Origin: Streptomyces viridochromogenes
GTDB lineage: Bacteria; Actinomycetota; Actinomycetes; Streptomycetales; Streptomycetaceae
Reading direction: 5' to 3'
Length of the DNA: 53,460 nt
NCBI RefSeq assembly: GCF_001270495.1
Contig: NZ_LGUR01000245.1
Location: forward strand, 1-53,460
The notes beneath the pieces are model-generated. The model searched no databases, was not told the origin of the DNA, and worked only from the letters and a program-made list of their open reading frames with translations. A program made the translations under genes and the position numbers. Numbering within the stretch: the first letter of the stretch is position 1; every line of letters begins with the position of its first letter. Shown here piece by piece: positions 1-8,337 of this stretch.

Positions 1-2
1 CC

Positions 3-1463
3 TCCCGCCTCAGCCCTGCTCACGTCACCCGTTCACAACCCAACCCCTCACCCTCGCCCCACGACCCCGACACCCCCCGCGACCTCGTCGGCATCGGCAT
101 CGGGCCCTTCAACCTCTCCCTCGCCGCCCTGGCCCAGCCCCTCGCCGGACTCGACGCCGTCTTCTATGAGCAGCGGCCCGCCTTCTCCTGGCATCCCGGG
201 CTCCTTATCGAGGGCGCCCGCATCCAGGTCCCCTTCCTCGCCGACCTGGTGACGCTCGCCGACCCCGCCAGCCCGTGGTCGTTCCTCAGCTACCTCAAGA
301 CCCGCGACCGGCTCTTCCCCTTCTACTTCGCCGAGCGCTTCCACATCCAGCGCGCCGAGTACGACGCCTACTGCCGCTGGGTCTGCGAGAACCTCCCCGG
401 GCTGTCCTTCGGCCACCAGGTCGACGCGGTCCGCTTCAACCCCGAACGCGATGTCTTCGAGGTCGACTACACCCAGCTCGACCCCGGCGGGGACGCACAG
501 GCCGTCGGCCGTACGTACGCGAAGAACATCGTCCTCGGCATCGGCACCGAACCGGACGTCCCCGACCCGCTCAGGCCCCTCGTCGACGCGCCCGCCGTCC
601 CCGTCATCCACGCCGCCGACTACCTCGACCACCGCGAGACGCTCCTCGCCGCCGAGCACATCACCGTCATCGGCTCCGGACAGTCCGGCGCCGAGATCTT
701 CCTCGACCTGCTCCGCCGCCGCCCCGCCGGACGCGAGCGGATGCACTGGCTCGGCCGTACCGAGGCCTTCGCACCCATGGAGTACTCCAAGCTCGGCCTG
801 GAGCACTTCACCCCCGACTACACCCGCTACTTCCAGGCCCTGGCCGAACCGGTCCGCGACAAGCTCGTCGCCTCGCAGTGGCAGCTCCACAAAGGCATCG
901 ACGCCGACACCCTGGCCGCCATCCACGACGAGCTCTACCGCCGCACCCTGGACGGCGGCTGGCCCGACACCGTCCTCACCCCCGGCGTCCAGGTCCGCAC
1001 AGCCGGCCGGATCGCCACGACCAAGGTCGAACTGCACCTGGAGCACATCCACCAGAACACCCGCTCACGCCTGACCACCGACGCGGTCGTCCTCGCCACC
1101 GGCTACCGCGAACGCCCCCTGGGCCGCATCCTCGCCGGCCTCGACCCCTACCTGCGCCGCGACAACCAGGAGCGCCCACGCATCGACGACCAGTACCGCC
1201 TGGTCATGGACCCGTCCGTCACGGGCTCCGGCTGCAACGTCTACGTCCAGAACGCCGAACGCCACACCCACGGCGTCGGCACCCCCGACCTCGGCCTCGC
1301 GGCATTGCGCAGCGCCAGCATCCTCAACTCCGTCACCGGCAAGGAGACCTACCCCCTGCCCACCCGTACGGCGTTCACCACCTTCGGCCTCGAACAGCAG
1401 GAGCCCCGGATCCCGAGGGCGCGTCAGCCGATCGCGCTGACACCGCTCCTGGACGGGATCTGA
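3..1463 (+). CDS. Lysine N6-hydroxylase / L-ornithine N5-oxygenase family protein (5' end outside window)
   Basis: FAD- and NADPH-dependent N-hydroxylating monooxygenase that makes hydroxamate precursors of siderophores. The frame is open from base 3 with no start codon before the conserved FAD motif GIGIGPFNLSLA (coded from about base 93), so the first residues lie upstream of the window. Later motifs are the NADPH-binding stretch GSGQSGAEIFLDL (about base 673) and the family ATGYRE motif near 1096. The length from the FAD motif to the stop fits a nearly complete protein of roughly 450 residues. It resembles DesB of the desferrioxamine pathway, but no decarboxylase, acyltransferase or NIS synthetase is visible downstream. 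Whether the substrate is cadaverine, lysine or ornithine cannot be decided from this fragment. The next gene is convergent. Confidence 0.88.
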   Translation, partial: SRLSPAHVTRSQPNPSPSPHDPDTPRDLVGIGIGPFNLSLAALAQPLAGLDAVFYEQRPAFSWHPGLLIEGARIQVPFLADLVTLADPASPWSFLSYLKTRDRLFPFYFAERFHIQRAEYDAYCRWVCENLPGLSFGHQVDAVRFNPERDVFEVDYTQLDPGGDAQAVGRTYAKNIVLGIGTEPDVPDPLRPLVDAPAVPVIHAADYLDHRETLLAAEHITVIGSGQSGAEIFLDLLRRRPAGRERMHWLGRTEAFAPMEYSKLGLEHFTPDYTRYFQALAEPVRDKLVASQWQLHKGIDADTLAAIHDELYRRTLDGGWPDTVLTPGVQVRTAGRIATTKVELHLEHIHQNTRSRLTTDAVVLATGYRERPLGRILAGLDPYLRRDNQERPRIDDQYRLVMDPSVTGSGCNVYVQNAERHTHGVGTPDLGLAALRSASILNSVTGKETYPLPTRTAFTTFGLEQQEPRIPRARQPIALTPLLDGI

Positions 1464-1470
1464 GGCTCCT

Positions 1471-1489
1471 GACCGGGACGACGCCGGTC
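1471..1489. terminator. Short inverted repeat between convergent genes
   Basis: GACCGG at 1471-1476 pairs with CCGGTC at 1484-1489 across a 7-nt loop. It sits in the 26-bp gap between the monooxygenase and the nucleotidase stop codons. There is no T-run, so a terminator role is only suggested by position. Confidence 0.3.
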
Positions 1490-3295
1490 CTAGAACACCG
1501 GCGTGCCGTTCCGCGTGAGCTTCCAGTCCACCGACGCGAAGTCCTTCGGGTCCAGTACGCCCTTCGCGGTCACCCACTCCGCGATCCGGGTGCGGATCTC
1601 CGTCGACTCGGACCACAACTCCTGAGCCGACGCGACATGCGGGAACGCGCCGCCGCCGTTGGCCCGGTAGTTGTTCACCGCGAACACGAACCGCTGCGCG
1701 TCGTCCAGCGCGGCACCGTTGTAGGCCAGGTTCTTGATCCGCGACCCCGCCGCCTGCGCGATGTCGATCTCGTACGACAGCCCCGACACATAGTCGTAGT
1801 TGTAGTCGGGGCGGTTGCCCGCGTTCGTCAGCTTGTCCACGTCGACGGCCGCGTCGGCGGCGGTCTGCACGAAGTACTGCGCCGAGTACTCCAGGTACGC
1901 CTTGATCTGCGCGCCCGTCATCAGCTTGGCGACCAGCGTGTTGTCGTAGACGTACAGGCTCGACAGATCCCGGATGGTCACGTCGCCGGCCGGGATCTCC
2001 GAGGTACGGGAGAAGGGGGAGGCCTGCGAGATGACGGGCAGCGCCGCGTGCTCCGTGCCCGCCAGCGCCGCCTTGACGACATCCTCCTGGACCTTGGTGA
2101 TCAGGTCGATGATCGGGGCGTCCTTGTAACGCGCCTCGACCGTCGTCAGCTTCTCCGTGGCCGTGCCGACCACCTGGTTGACGTACTCCACCACGATGTC
2201 GTGGTCGTCCTTCAGCAGCTTGGTGATCTTCGGGTCGTCGGCGACCGTCTTCGAGTCACGCACCGTCGCCTTCACCGACTCGACCGTCCAGCGGCCCTTG
2301 TCGAAGACCAGCTCGAAGTCGAACAGGGTCAGCCGCTGCGCGTAGCACAGCGGCTCCGACAGCACGACCTTCTTGCCCGTCTTCTCGTTCGTGACCAGCA
2401 GCTCCGCGATCTCCGTGTGCGCGTGCCCGACGAGGATCGCGTCGATACCCGGCACCTGCTGGGCCACCAGCGCCGCCGAGTTCTCGATGTACGGCAACTG
2501 GTCACCGTACGACGACGTTCCCGACGAACCGGAGTGCGCGGACACCACCACCACGTCCGCACCCATCGAGCGCAGCTTCGGCACCCACTTCGCGGCCTGC
2601 TCCTCCAGACCCGGGAACACCATCTTGCCCTCGACGTACGCCTTGTCCCAGATCGCGATGCCCGGATTGGTCAGACCGAGGACCGCGACCTTCACTGGCG
2701 GGGCGCCCGGCACACAGAACTTCTTGATGAAGTACGGCGGGAAAGCGGGCTTCAGCGTCTTCGCGTCCAGCGCGTTCGCGCCCAGCAGCGGAAAGTGGCA
2801 CTGGTCCTCGAACTTGCGCAGCGTCTCGATGCCGTAGTTGAACTCGTGGTTGCCGAGGGCCACCGCGTCGTACCCGATCGCGTTCATCGCCGCCGCCATC
2901 GGGTGGACCGGACCACCCTTCGCGGTGATCGGATCTACCTTCGCGTAGTAGTACGTCAGCGGGGTGCCCTGGATGGTGTCGCCCGCGTCGATGAGCAGCG
3001 TGTTACGGCGGCCCTTCTCCGCACGGACCTGGTTCACCAGCGTCGAGACCCGCGCCAGGCCCTTGGCGTTGCCCTGCGCGTCCGCGTACTCCGCGTCCTT
3101 GAAGTAGTCCCAGTTGAAAATGTTGCCGTGCAGGTCGGTCGTGCCCATCACCGTCAGCGCGTACCGCTTCTTCGGCCGGGACCCCTTCGCCGTCTCCGCG
3201 GCCTGCGCCGCCGGGGCGGCCACCGCACCGGCCACCGCCACCCCCGCTCCGGTCACGGCGGACTTGGTCAGAAACTTCCGACGGTTCAACGGCAT
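1490..3295 (-). CDS. Tat-exported 5'-nucleotidase / 2',3'-cyclic phosphodiesterase (CpdB/UshA-like)
   Basis: Secreted metallophosphoesterase of 601 aa that hydrolyses nucleotides or cyclic nucleotides outside the cell, probably for phosphate or nucleoside salvage. The ATG at 3295 is preferred over the longer frame because it begins with a twin-arginine signal (NRRKFL, residues 4-9) followed by an Ala-rich segment ending in AAPAAQA. Metal-binding motifs of the calcineurin-like fold are in order: TTDLHGN (D54, H56), DAGDT (103-107), GNHE (148-151), SAHSG (252-256) and GHAH (290-293). The C-terminal half contains the 5'-nucleotidase C domain (SQASPFSR region). The opening TVMGTTDLHGN is closer to CpdB than to UshA. 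A GGGAG lies about 9 nt upstream of the start. It is divergent from the SIMPL gene. Confidence 0.9.
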   Translation of the reverse strand: MPLNRRKFLTKSAVTGAGVAVAGAVAAPAAQAAETAKGSRPKKRYALTVMGTTDLHGNIFNWDYFKDAEYADAQGNAKGLARVSTLVNQVRAEKGRRNTLLIDAGDTIQGTPLTYYYAKVDPITAKGGPVHPMAAAMNAIGYDAVALGNHEFNYGIETLRKFEDQCHFPLLGANALDAKTLKPAFPPYFIKKFCVPGAPPVKVAVLGLTNPGIAIWDKAYVEGKMVFPGLEEQAAKWVPKLRSMGADVVVVSAHSGSSGTSSYGDQLPYIENSAALVAQQVPGIDAILVGHAHTEIAELLVTNEKTGKKVVLSEPLCYAQRLTLFDFELVFDKGRWTVESVKATVRDSKTVADDPKITKLLKDDHDIVVEYVNQVVGTATEKLTTVEARYKDAPIIDLITKVQEDVVKAALAGTEHAALPVISQASPFSRTSEIPAGDVTIRDLSSLYVYDNTLVAKLMTGAQIKAYLEYSAQYFVQTAADAAVDVDKLTNAGNRPDYNYDYVSGLSYEIDIAQAAGSRIKNLAYNGAALDDAQRFVFAVNNYRANGGGAFPHVASAQELWSESTEIRTRIAEWVTAKGVLDPKDFASVDWKLTRNGTPVF

Positions 3296-3435
3296 GAGGG
3301 CTTCTCCCGGGCGAAAATGGTCAACAACGCGCGTAGATTCTGACCTGGTCATGGCGAGCAGCAACAGACCCCACAGGTTTCGATCTGATGACTCACCGGG
3401 TCCGTAACCCAGCAAGCAATGACAGAGTGGGACGT

Positions 3436-4152
3436 ATGACCACCCCTTCAGAGGAACCTCAGCCCGCCGCCCCCTATGGCACCCCCGACGCCCCCCGCAT
3501 CGCCGTCCGCGGCGAGGCTCACCTCGAAGTCGACCCCGAGATCGCCCGCATCGGCGTCACCGTGGCCTCCCGCGGCAAGGACCGCCGCGCCGCACTGGAC
3601 GACCTGACCCGCCGCAACACCGGCGTCCTCGACCTGATCAAGACCTACGGCGACGCGGTCGAGCGACTGGAGACCGGCACCTTCTCCATCAGCCCCGAGC
3701 TGAAGGAAAAGGGCCGCGGCGAGCGCATCCACGCCTACCACGGCCGCGTCCACATCACGGCCGACCTCACCGACTTCACCGCCCTCGGTGAACTCACCAC
3801 GCGCCTGGCCGACTTGGACCTCACCCGGGTGGACGGCCCCTGGTGGGCCCTGCGCCCCGACTCACCGGCCCACCGGGAGGCCCGACAGCAGGCCGTACGG
3901 GAAGCCGTACAGCGAGCCCGGGAGTACGCAGAAGCCCTCGGGACCTCGCTGGCCGCCCTGGTGGAACTCGCGGACATCGGCGCGGAGAACACCCCGCCCC
4001 CCTACCCGCAGGCCCGCGGCGGCCGCATGCGCTCCATGGCCTACGCCACCGAAGAGGAATCCACCGCCGCCCCCCTCGACCTCGAACCCCAGCGTCAGCA
4101 CGTCCACGCCGAGGTCAACGCACGCTTCACCATGGCGCCACCGCGCCTGTGA
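3436..4152 (+). CDS. SIMPL (DUF541) domain-containing protein
   Basis: A 238-aa protein with one SIMPL/DUF541 domain running from IAVRGEAHLEVDPEIARIGV to ARFTM near the C-terminus. The family includes periplasmic or cell-surface oligomers and BP26-like antigens; its biochemical role is poorly known. This copy has no signal peptide or membrane segment, so it is probably cytoplasmic. I chose the ATG at 3436 rather than the longer frame from 3388 because the extra N-terminal residues would overlap the divergent promoter region and are low in family similarity. The upstream ribosome site is weak. A Pro/Gln/Gly-rich linker (PPPYPQARGGR) precedes the last strand. No partner gene is evident. Confidence 0.8.
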   Translation: MTTPSEEPQPAAPYGTPDAPRIAVRGEAHLEVDPEIARIGVTVASRGKDRRAALDDLTRRNTGVLDLIKTYGDAVERLETGTFSISPELKEKGRGERIHAYHGRVHITADLTDFTALGELTTRLADLDLTRVDGPWWALRPDSPAHREARQQAVREAVQRAREYAEALGTSLAALVELADIGAENTPPPYPQARGGRMRSMAYATEEESTAAPLDLEPQRQHVHAEVNARFTMAPPRL

Positions 4153-4294
4153 AATGGCCCTCTTTTGTGAAAGAGCCTCCGTGAAACAGCCCTTCCGGGG
4201 TTCTTCGAACGCTCATCGGAGCACCCGGCCGCGCAATTCAACACTTGTCAACACCCCTTCACGCAAAGGTTGTTGAGTCGTCATGCGCGGCCAA

Positions 4295-4328
4295 TTCACT
4301 ACCCACCGGTAAGTCATAGAGTCGAAAC
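4295..4328 (+). promoter_or_regulatory. Possible pyk promoter (leaderless)
   Basis: TTCACT (4295-4300) and TAGAGT (4317-4322) are 16 bp apart. The ATG of pyk follows 6 nt after the -10-like hexamer, and there is no good Shine-Dalgarno. This pattern fits a leaderless transcript, which is common in Streptomyces. It rests on sequence resemblance only. Confidence 0.3.
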
Positions 4329-5765
4329 ATGCGCCGAGCGAAAATCGTCTGCACCCTGGGCCCCGCCACCGACTCCTACGACCAGATAAAGGCACTGGTC
4401 GACGCCGGAATGGACGTCGCCCGATTCAACCTCAGCCACGGCAGCCACGCCGATCACGAGGAGCGCTACGAACGGGTACGGAAGGCCTCCGACGAGACCG
4501 GCCGCAGCGTCGGCGTCCTCGCCGACCTTCAGGGCCCGAAGATCCGCCTCGGCCGCTTCACCGAAGGACCCGTACTCCTTGAACGCGGAGACACCTTCAC
4601 CATCACCGTCGAGGAGGACGCGGAGGGCGACCGCCAACAGTGCGGCACCACCTACTCCGGCCTGGCCGACGACGTCACCCCCGGCGAACGCATCCTCGTC
4701 GACGACGGCAAAGTCTGCCTGGAGGTCACCTCGGTCGACGGCCCCCGCGTCCACACCAGCGTCGTCGAGGGCGGCATGGTCTCCGACAACAAGGGCCTGA
4801 ACCTCCCGGGCGTCGCGGTATCGGTGCCCGCGCTGTCGGAGAAGGACGAGGCCGACCTGCGCTGGGCCCTGCGCACCGGCTTCGACGTCATCGCGCTGTC
4901 CTTCGTCCGCTCCGGCCGGGACATCGCGGACGTGCACAGGATCATGGACGAAGAGGGCCGTAGGCTTCCCGTCATCGCCAAGGTGGAGAAGCCGCAGGCC
5001 GTCGACGCGATCGACGACATCGTCGCCGCCTTCGACGGCATCATGGTCGCGCGAGGAGACCTCGGCGTCGAAATGCCCCTGGAACAGGTCCCGATCGTCC
5101 AGAAGCGCGCGATCAAGCTGGCCAAGCGCAACGCCAAGCCGGTCATCGTCGCCACCCAGATGCTCGACTCGATGATCGACAACTCCCGCCCCACGAGGGC
5201 CGAGGCGAGCGATGTCGCGAACGCGGTGATCGACGGCACGGACGCGGTGATGCTGTCCGGCGAGACGAGCGTCGGCAAGTACCCGATCGAGACGGTCCGC
5301 ACGATGGCGAAGATCGTCGAGGCGGCCGAGGAGGACATCCTGGCCAAGGGTCTCCCGCCTCTGACGGAGCGGAACAAGCCCCGCACCCAGGCCGGCGCGG
5401 TGGCCCGCGCGGCAGCCGAGATCGGCGACTTCCTCGGCGCCCGCTTCCTGGTCGCCTTCACCCAGTCCGGCGACACCGCTCGGCGGTTGTCCCGCTACCG
5501 CTCACCGATCCCCCTGCTTGCCTTCACTCCGGAACCGGCGACGCGCTCGCAGCTGAATCTGACGTGGGGTGTGGAGACGTTCCTGGGGCCGCATGTGGAG
5601 TCGACGGACGCGATGGTCGACCAGGTGGATGAGCTCTTGTTGAAGTACGGCCGCTGCAAGAAGGGCGACACGGTCGTCATCACTGCCGGATCGCCCCCCG
5701 GGGTGTCGGGGTCGACGAACATGGTGCGGGTGCATCACATCGGGGAGGACGACAGTCCGAAGTAG
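4329..5765 (+). CDS. pyk: Pyruvate kinase
   Basis: Glycolytic enzyme converting phosphoenolpyruvate and ADP to pyruvate and ATP; 478 aa, normal for bacterial pyruvate kinases. The N-terminal barrel starts at KIVCTLGPATDS; the B domain is inserted at roughly residues 70-165 after DLQGPKIR (66-73). The active-site segment IAKVEKPQA (216-224), the metal and substrate motif ARGDLGVEMP (241-250) and the MLDSMI...RPTRAEASDVANA signature (278-299) are intact. The C-terminal regulatory domain follows residue ~350. From memory this is syntenic with one of the two S. coelicolor pyruvate kinases. A strong hairpin follows the stop. Confidence 0.97.
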   Translation: MRRAKIVCTLGPATDSYDQIKALVDAGMDVARFNLSHGSHADHEERYERVRKASDETGRSVGVLADLQGPKIRLGRFTEGPVLLERGDTFTITVEEDAEGDRQQCGTTYSGLADDVTPGERILVDDGKVCLEVTSVDGPRVHTSVVEGGMVSDNKGLNLPGVAVSVPALSEKDEADLRWALRTGFDVIALSFVRSGRDIADVHRIMDEEGRRLPVIAKVEKPQAVDAIDDIVAAFDGIMVARGDLGVEMPLEQVPIVQKRAIKLAKRNAKPVIVATQMLDSMIDNSRPTRAEASDVANAVIDGTDAVMLSGETSVGKYPIETVRTMAKIVEAAEEDILAKGLPPLTERNKPRTQAGAVARAAAEIGDFLGARFLVAFTQSGDTARRLSRYRSPIPLLAFTPEPATRSQLNLTWGVETFLGPHVESTDAMVDQVDELLLKYGRCKKGDTVVITAGSPPGVSGSTNMVRVHHIGEDDSPK

Positions 5766-5772
5766 CAGGCGC

Positions 5773-5805
5773 AGGGCCCCTCTTCAGTTCTTGAGGAGGG
5801 GCCCT
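5773..5805 (+). terminator. Rho-independent terminator of pyk
   Basis: A 14-bp stem (5773-5786 with 5792-5805) with one G-T wobble closes on the 5-nt loop GTTCT, followed by a short T-run. It lies 7 nt after the pyk stop and also faces the end of the leftward LAGLIDADG gene, so it may work in both directions. Confidence 0.85.
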
Positions 5806-5818
5806 TTGCTGTGTGGGG

Positions 5819-6584
5819 TCAGTGCTTGGGGCCTACGTGGGCGTCCATGAGGGCTACGGAGGCTTTGCGGGCGATGGAGATGTTGAACGGGTCGCTGCCG
5901 CGCGCGAGGGTGGTCCACTGGACCCCGAACTTGTCGAGGGCGTTAGTGAAGAGCTTCCTGATGTCGTCCGACTTGTTGGTGAAGAAGTAGCGCGGGTACT
6001 CGTAGCGCTTGCGCTCACCGGCTACGAGGCGCGTCGTCCAGTTGGTGATGCGGCAGCCGTCGGAGTGGATGAGGCCGCGGATGAACCCCCAAGGGTGGGC
6101 GTCGACGATTTCCTGCTGCCACGGTTCGAGGGCGATGGTGCGCTCGTGCTTCTTGCCGGGACCGTGCTGGGGGAGCAGGCAGACCCAGTGTTTGGTGTAG
6201 GACTTTACGTCGACGCAGCCTGCCCGCTGGAGACGACTGATACTGGGCTCTGGTAGGACCTTGCGCATGGCGTCCTCGGCAGCATCGACGAGCCCGGGCC
6301 AGGAAGCCGTGCACGTGATCATGAGATAGTGCTGCCTCGGCTTGGAGATGATGTAGCCGTCGCCCAGGTAGAGACCCAGTAGATAGGCGTACGCCGCAAG
6401 GTCATCGGGGATCTCTGGTGTGTCTTGGCATCGGTTACAGGGCGAAGTTCGAGATAGAGGCTCAAGTCGACTAAGCCAACACGTGATTGCGTGCCGGGAT
6501 GCCCATCTCTTTACTGACGGAGTTGAGGCTGCGCCCCTGTGCCACTAGAGCCAGTGCTTGCTTGCGTGTGCTGATGTCGTACAT
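5819..6584 (-). pseudogene. Frameshifted HTH / LAGLIDADG-domain protein
   Basis: The ATG at 6584 opens a helix-turn-helix start (MYDISTRKQALALVAQG, then SLNSVSKEMGIP) that stops at TAG after 37 codons. The similarity continues in a second frame, R-H-A-I-T-C-W-L-S-R-L-E-P, down to the TGA at 5819. The break is near base 6498: one extra base, or two missing ones, at the Ile-Pro codons. Joined, the product would be about 250 aa with a zinc-like CNRC, a first LAGLIDADG helix (LLGLYLGDGY) and a second (FIRGLIHSDGC), so a two-motif homing-endonuclease-like fold behind a transposase-type HTH. Codon use is more AT-rich than its neighbours (CTA, AGT, AAA), suggesting transfer. The first frame alone is too short to work; +1 frameshifting or a sequencing error are the alternatives. 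No intein or intron context is seen. Confidence 0.75.
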
Positions 6585-6624
6585 ACGAACACCCTGTGAG
6601 AGTGATCGCGACGACACGCAGCAA

Positions 6625-6660
6625 AAAGCGGATGTTCACGAGAACGTGGACATCCGCTTT
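6625..6660 (-). terminator. Strong hairpin downstream of the tRNA
   Basis: A 16-bp stem (6625-6640 with 6645-6660, one G-T pair) has the 4-nt loop AGAA. Read on the minus strand it is followed by TTTTT, the standard form of an intrinsic terminator 31 nt after the tRNA. It also isolates the tRNA from the LAGLIDADG gene. Confidence 0.85.
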
Positions 6661-6690
6661 CTTGCAGTGACCTTGGAAACCAAGGAAAAG

Positions 6691-6763
6691 TGCCCCGAGT
6701 CGGATTCGAACCGACGCTGTATGGGTTTTGAATCCATTGCCTCTTCCGCTGGGCTACCGGGGC
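6691..6763 (-). tRNA. tRNA with CAA anticodon (Leu by anticodon, but class-I shape)
   Basis: The minus strand folds as a 73-nt cloverleaf without encoded CCA. The acceptor stem GCCCCGG pairs with TCGGGGC (one wobble), with discriminator A. The D-arm is GCCC...AGGC, and the T-arm GTCGG-TTCGAAT-CCGAC is perfect. The anticodon loop TTCAAAA gives anticodon CAA, which reads the Leu codon UUG. The variable loop has only 5 nt, whereas bacterial tRNA-Leu normally has a long variable arm. The anticodon stem closes with an A-C mismatch, so the loop could be effectively 9 nt. The fold is clear; the amino acid identity is uncertain. Confidence 0.85.
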
Positions 6764-6864
6764 CCCTTCAATGTGAAGGTTGGTGGTTACCCGCCGTGCC
6801 CCACCTTACCGCAGCTAGGTAGGCTCTTGTCAGCAGCACCCCTGCCCCTGAACGAGGAGCCCCC

Positions 6865-7521
6865 GTGACCGCCCCCGAGTCGCCCCAGCCCGTAGACGCG
6901 CCCGACGACGACAAGTCGCACGTGCCTCCGCTGACGACCCGTGTCGTCATCGCCGAGGACGAGGCACTGATCCGGCTCGATCTCAAAGAGATGCTCGAAG
7001 AAGAGGGGTACAGCGTCGTCGGTGAGGCCGGAGACGGTGAGGAGGCCGTCGAACTGGCCCGCGAGCACCGGCCCGACCTCGTCATCCTCGATGTGAAGAT
7101 GCCGAAGCTGGACGGCATCTCCGCGGCCGAGAAGATCGCCGAGGAGAGCATCGCCCCGGTGCTGATGCTGACCGCGTTCTCGCAGCGTGACCTGGTCGAG
7201 CGGGCCCGGGATGCCGGTGCCATGGCGTACCTGGTGAAGCCGTTCAGCAAGAGCGACGTCGTGCCGGCGATCGAGATGGCCGTGTCCCGCTTCACGGAGC
7301 TGAAGGAGCTGGAGAAGGAGGTCGCCGACCTCACTCTGCGCCTGGAGACGCGGAAGCTGGTGGACCGGGCGAAGTCCATCCTGCAGACCGAGTACGGGTT
7401 GACGGAGCCCGCCGCGTTCCGCTGGATCCAGAAGACCTCCATGGACCGCCGGATGTCGATGCAGCAGGTCGCCGAGGCCGTCATCCAGGATGCCGACGAG
7501 AAGAAGGCCGCGAAGGGCTGA
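6865..7521 (+). CDS. pdtaR: ANTAR-domain response regulator (PdtaR-like)
   Basis: A 218-aa two-component response regulator that acts on RNA rather than DNA. The receiver domain spans about residues 26-140: acidic pocket EDE (31-33), phospho-acceptor D76 in VILDVKMP and K125 in YLVKPF. The C-terminal ANTAR domain (about 152-207, with RAKSILQTEYGLTEPAAF and the MSMQQVAEAVI end) binds paired hexanucleotide-loop hairpins and promotes antitermination in characterised homologues. The start is GTG with GAGGAG 5-10 nt upstream. A proline-rich 22-residue N-terminus precedes the receiver. No cognate histidine kinase is adjacent, as is usual for PdtaS/PdtaR in actinobacteria. Confidence 0.92.
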   Translation: MTAPESPQPVDAPDDDKSHVPPLTTRVVIAEDEALIRLDLKEMLEEEGYSVVGEAGDGEEAVELAREHRPDLVILDVKMPKLDGISAAEKIAEESIAPVLMLTAFSQRDLVERARDAGAMAYLVKPFSKSDVVPAIEMAVSRFTELKELEKEVADLTLRLETRKLVDRAKSILQTEYGLTEPAAFRWIQKTSMDRRMSMQQVAEAVIQDADEKKAAKG

Positions 7522-7542
7522 CCCGCCTCAGCAGCGCATACG

Positions 7543-7599
7543 CGCATACGAACGAGGCCCGCGCCCCCTCATCAGGGGACGCGGGCCTCGCCGTATGCG
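7543..7599. terminator. Bidirectional terminator between pdtaR and livF
   Basis: Nested inverted repeats: CGCATACG (7543-7550) with CGTATGCG (7592-7599), CGAGGCCCGCG (7553-7563) with CGCGGGCCTCG (7580-7590), and an inner CCCCT/AGGGG pair. It sits between two convergent genes and can serve both. Confidence 0.8.
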
Positions 7600-7620
7600 T
7601 GTGACCGCATGGGCGGTCGA

Positions 7621-8337
7621 TCAGTCCTCGCCCAGGTATGCCTTCCGCACGGACTCGTCGTGCAGGAGGTCCTGGCCGGATCCGGAGAGGACGATCTTGC
7701 CGACCTCCATGACATGGCCGTGGTCGGCGAGGGAGAGCGCGGCCTGGGCGTTCTGCTCGATGAGCAGGATGGTGGTGCCCTGGGACTTGAGCTCCTGGAT
7801 GGTCGCCATGATCTTCTGCATCATGATCGGGGAGAGGCCCATGCTGGGCTCGTCGAGCATGAGCAGTTTCGGGCGGGACATCAGCGCCCGCCCCATGGCG
7901 AGCATTTGCTGCTCGCCGCCGGAGAGGGTGCCCGCGGCCTGCTTCCTGCGCTCCCCGAGGATGGGGAAGAGGTCGTAGGCGCGCTGGATGTCCTTCTCGA
8001 TGGCTTCCTTGTCGTTGCGCAGGAACGCGCCGAGTCGGAGGTTGTCCTCGATCGTCATGCGGGGGAAGATGTGCCGCCCCTCGGGGGAGTGGGCGAGTCC
8101 CAGTGAGACGACCTTGTGGGCGGGGATCTTCTTCAGCGACTTTCCGTCGAACCTGATGTCGCCGGACACGGGCTGGAGGAGGCCGGACAGGGTGCGCAGG
8201 GTGGTGGTCTTGCCGGCGCCGTTGGTGCCGATGAGGGTGACGACCTCGCCCGCGTTCACCTTGAACGAGATGCCCTTGACGGCCTCGATCTTGCCGTAAG
8301 CGACCCTGAGGTCCTCGACCTCGAGCAGTGCGGTCAC
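7621..8337 (-). CDS. livF: Branched-chain amino acid ABC transporter ATP-binding protein LivF
   Basis: A 238-aa cytoplasmic ATPase of the hydrophobic amino acid uptake (HAAT) family that energises import of leucine, isoleucine and valine. It has Walker A GTNGAGKTT (about 37-45), the signature LSGGEQQMLAMGRAL and Walker B LLMLDEPSMGL, followed by the H-loop region. The length fits LivF, the shorter of the two ATPases. It starts at GTG 8337, overlapping the livG stop as GTGA, so translation is coupled. It is the last gene of the operon and ends before the shared terminator. Confidence 0.93.
   Translation of the reverse strand: MTALLEVEDLRVAYGKIEAVKGISFKVNAGEVVTLIGTNGAGKTTTLRTLSGLLQPVSGDIRFDGKSLKKIPAHKVVSLGLAHSPEGRHIFPRMTIEDNLRLGAFLRNDKEAIEKDIQRAYDLFPILGERRKQAAGTLSGGEQQMLAMGRALMSRPKLLMLDEPSMGLSPIMMQKIMATIQELKSQGTTILLIEQNAQAALSLADHGHVMEVGKIVLSGSGQDLLHDESVRKAYLGED

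Noticed and set aside
275..3343. A 1022-codon open frame across the monooxygenase and nucleotidase genes
   Set aside because: It is an Arg/Pro-rich shadow in the wrong frame, a typical effect of very high GC content; the true genes carry clear domain motifs.
5819..6763. Integrated mobile element at the tRNA (LAGLIDADG gene plus tRNA as attachment site)
   Set aside because: No integrase, no direct repeat of the tRNA 3' end and no second boundary were found.
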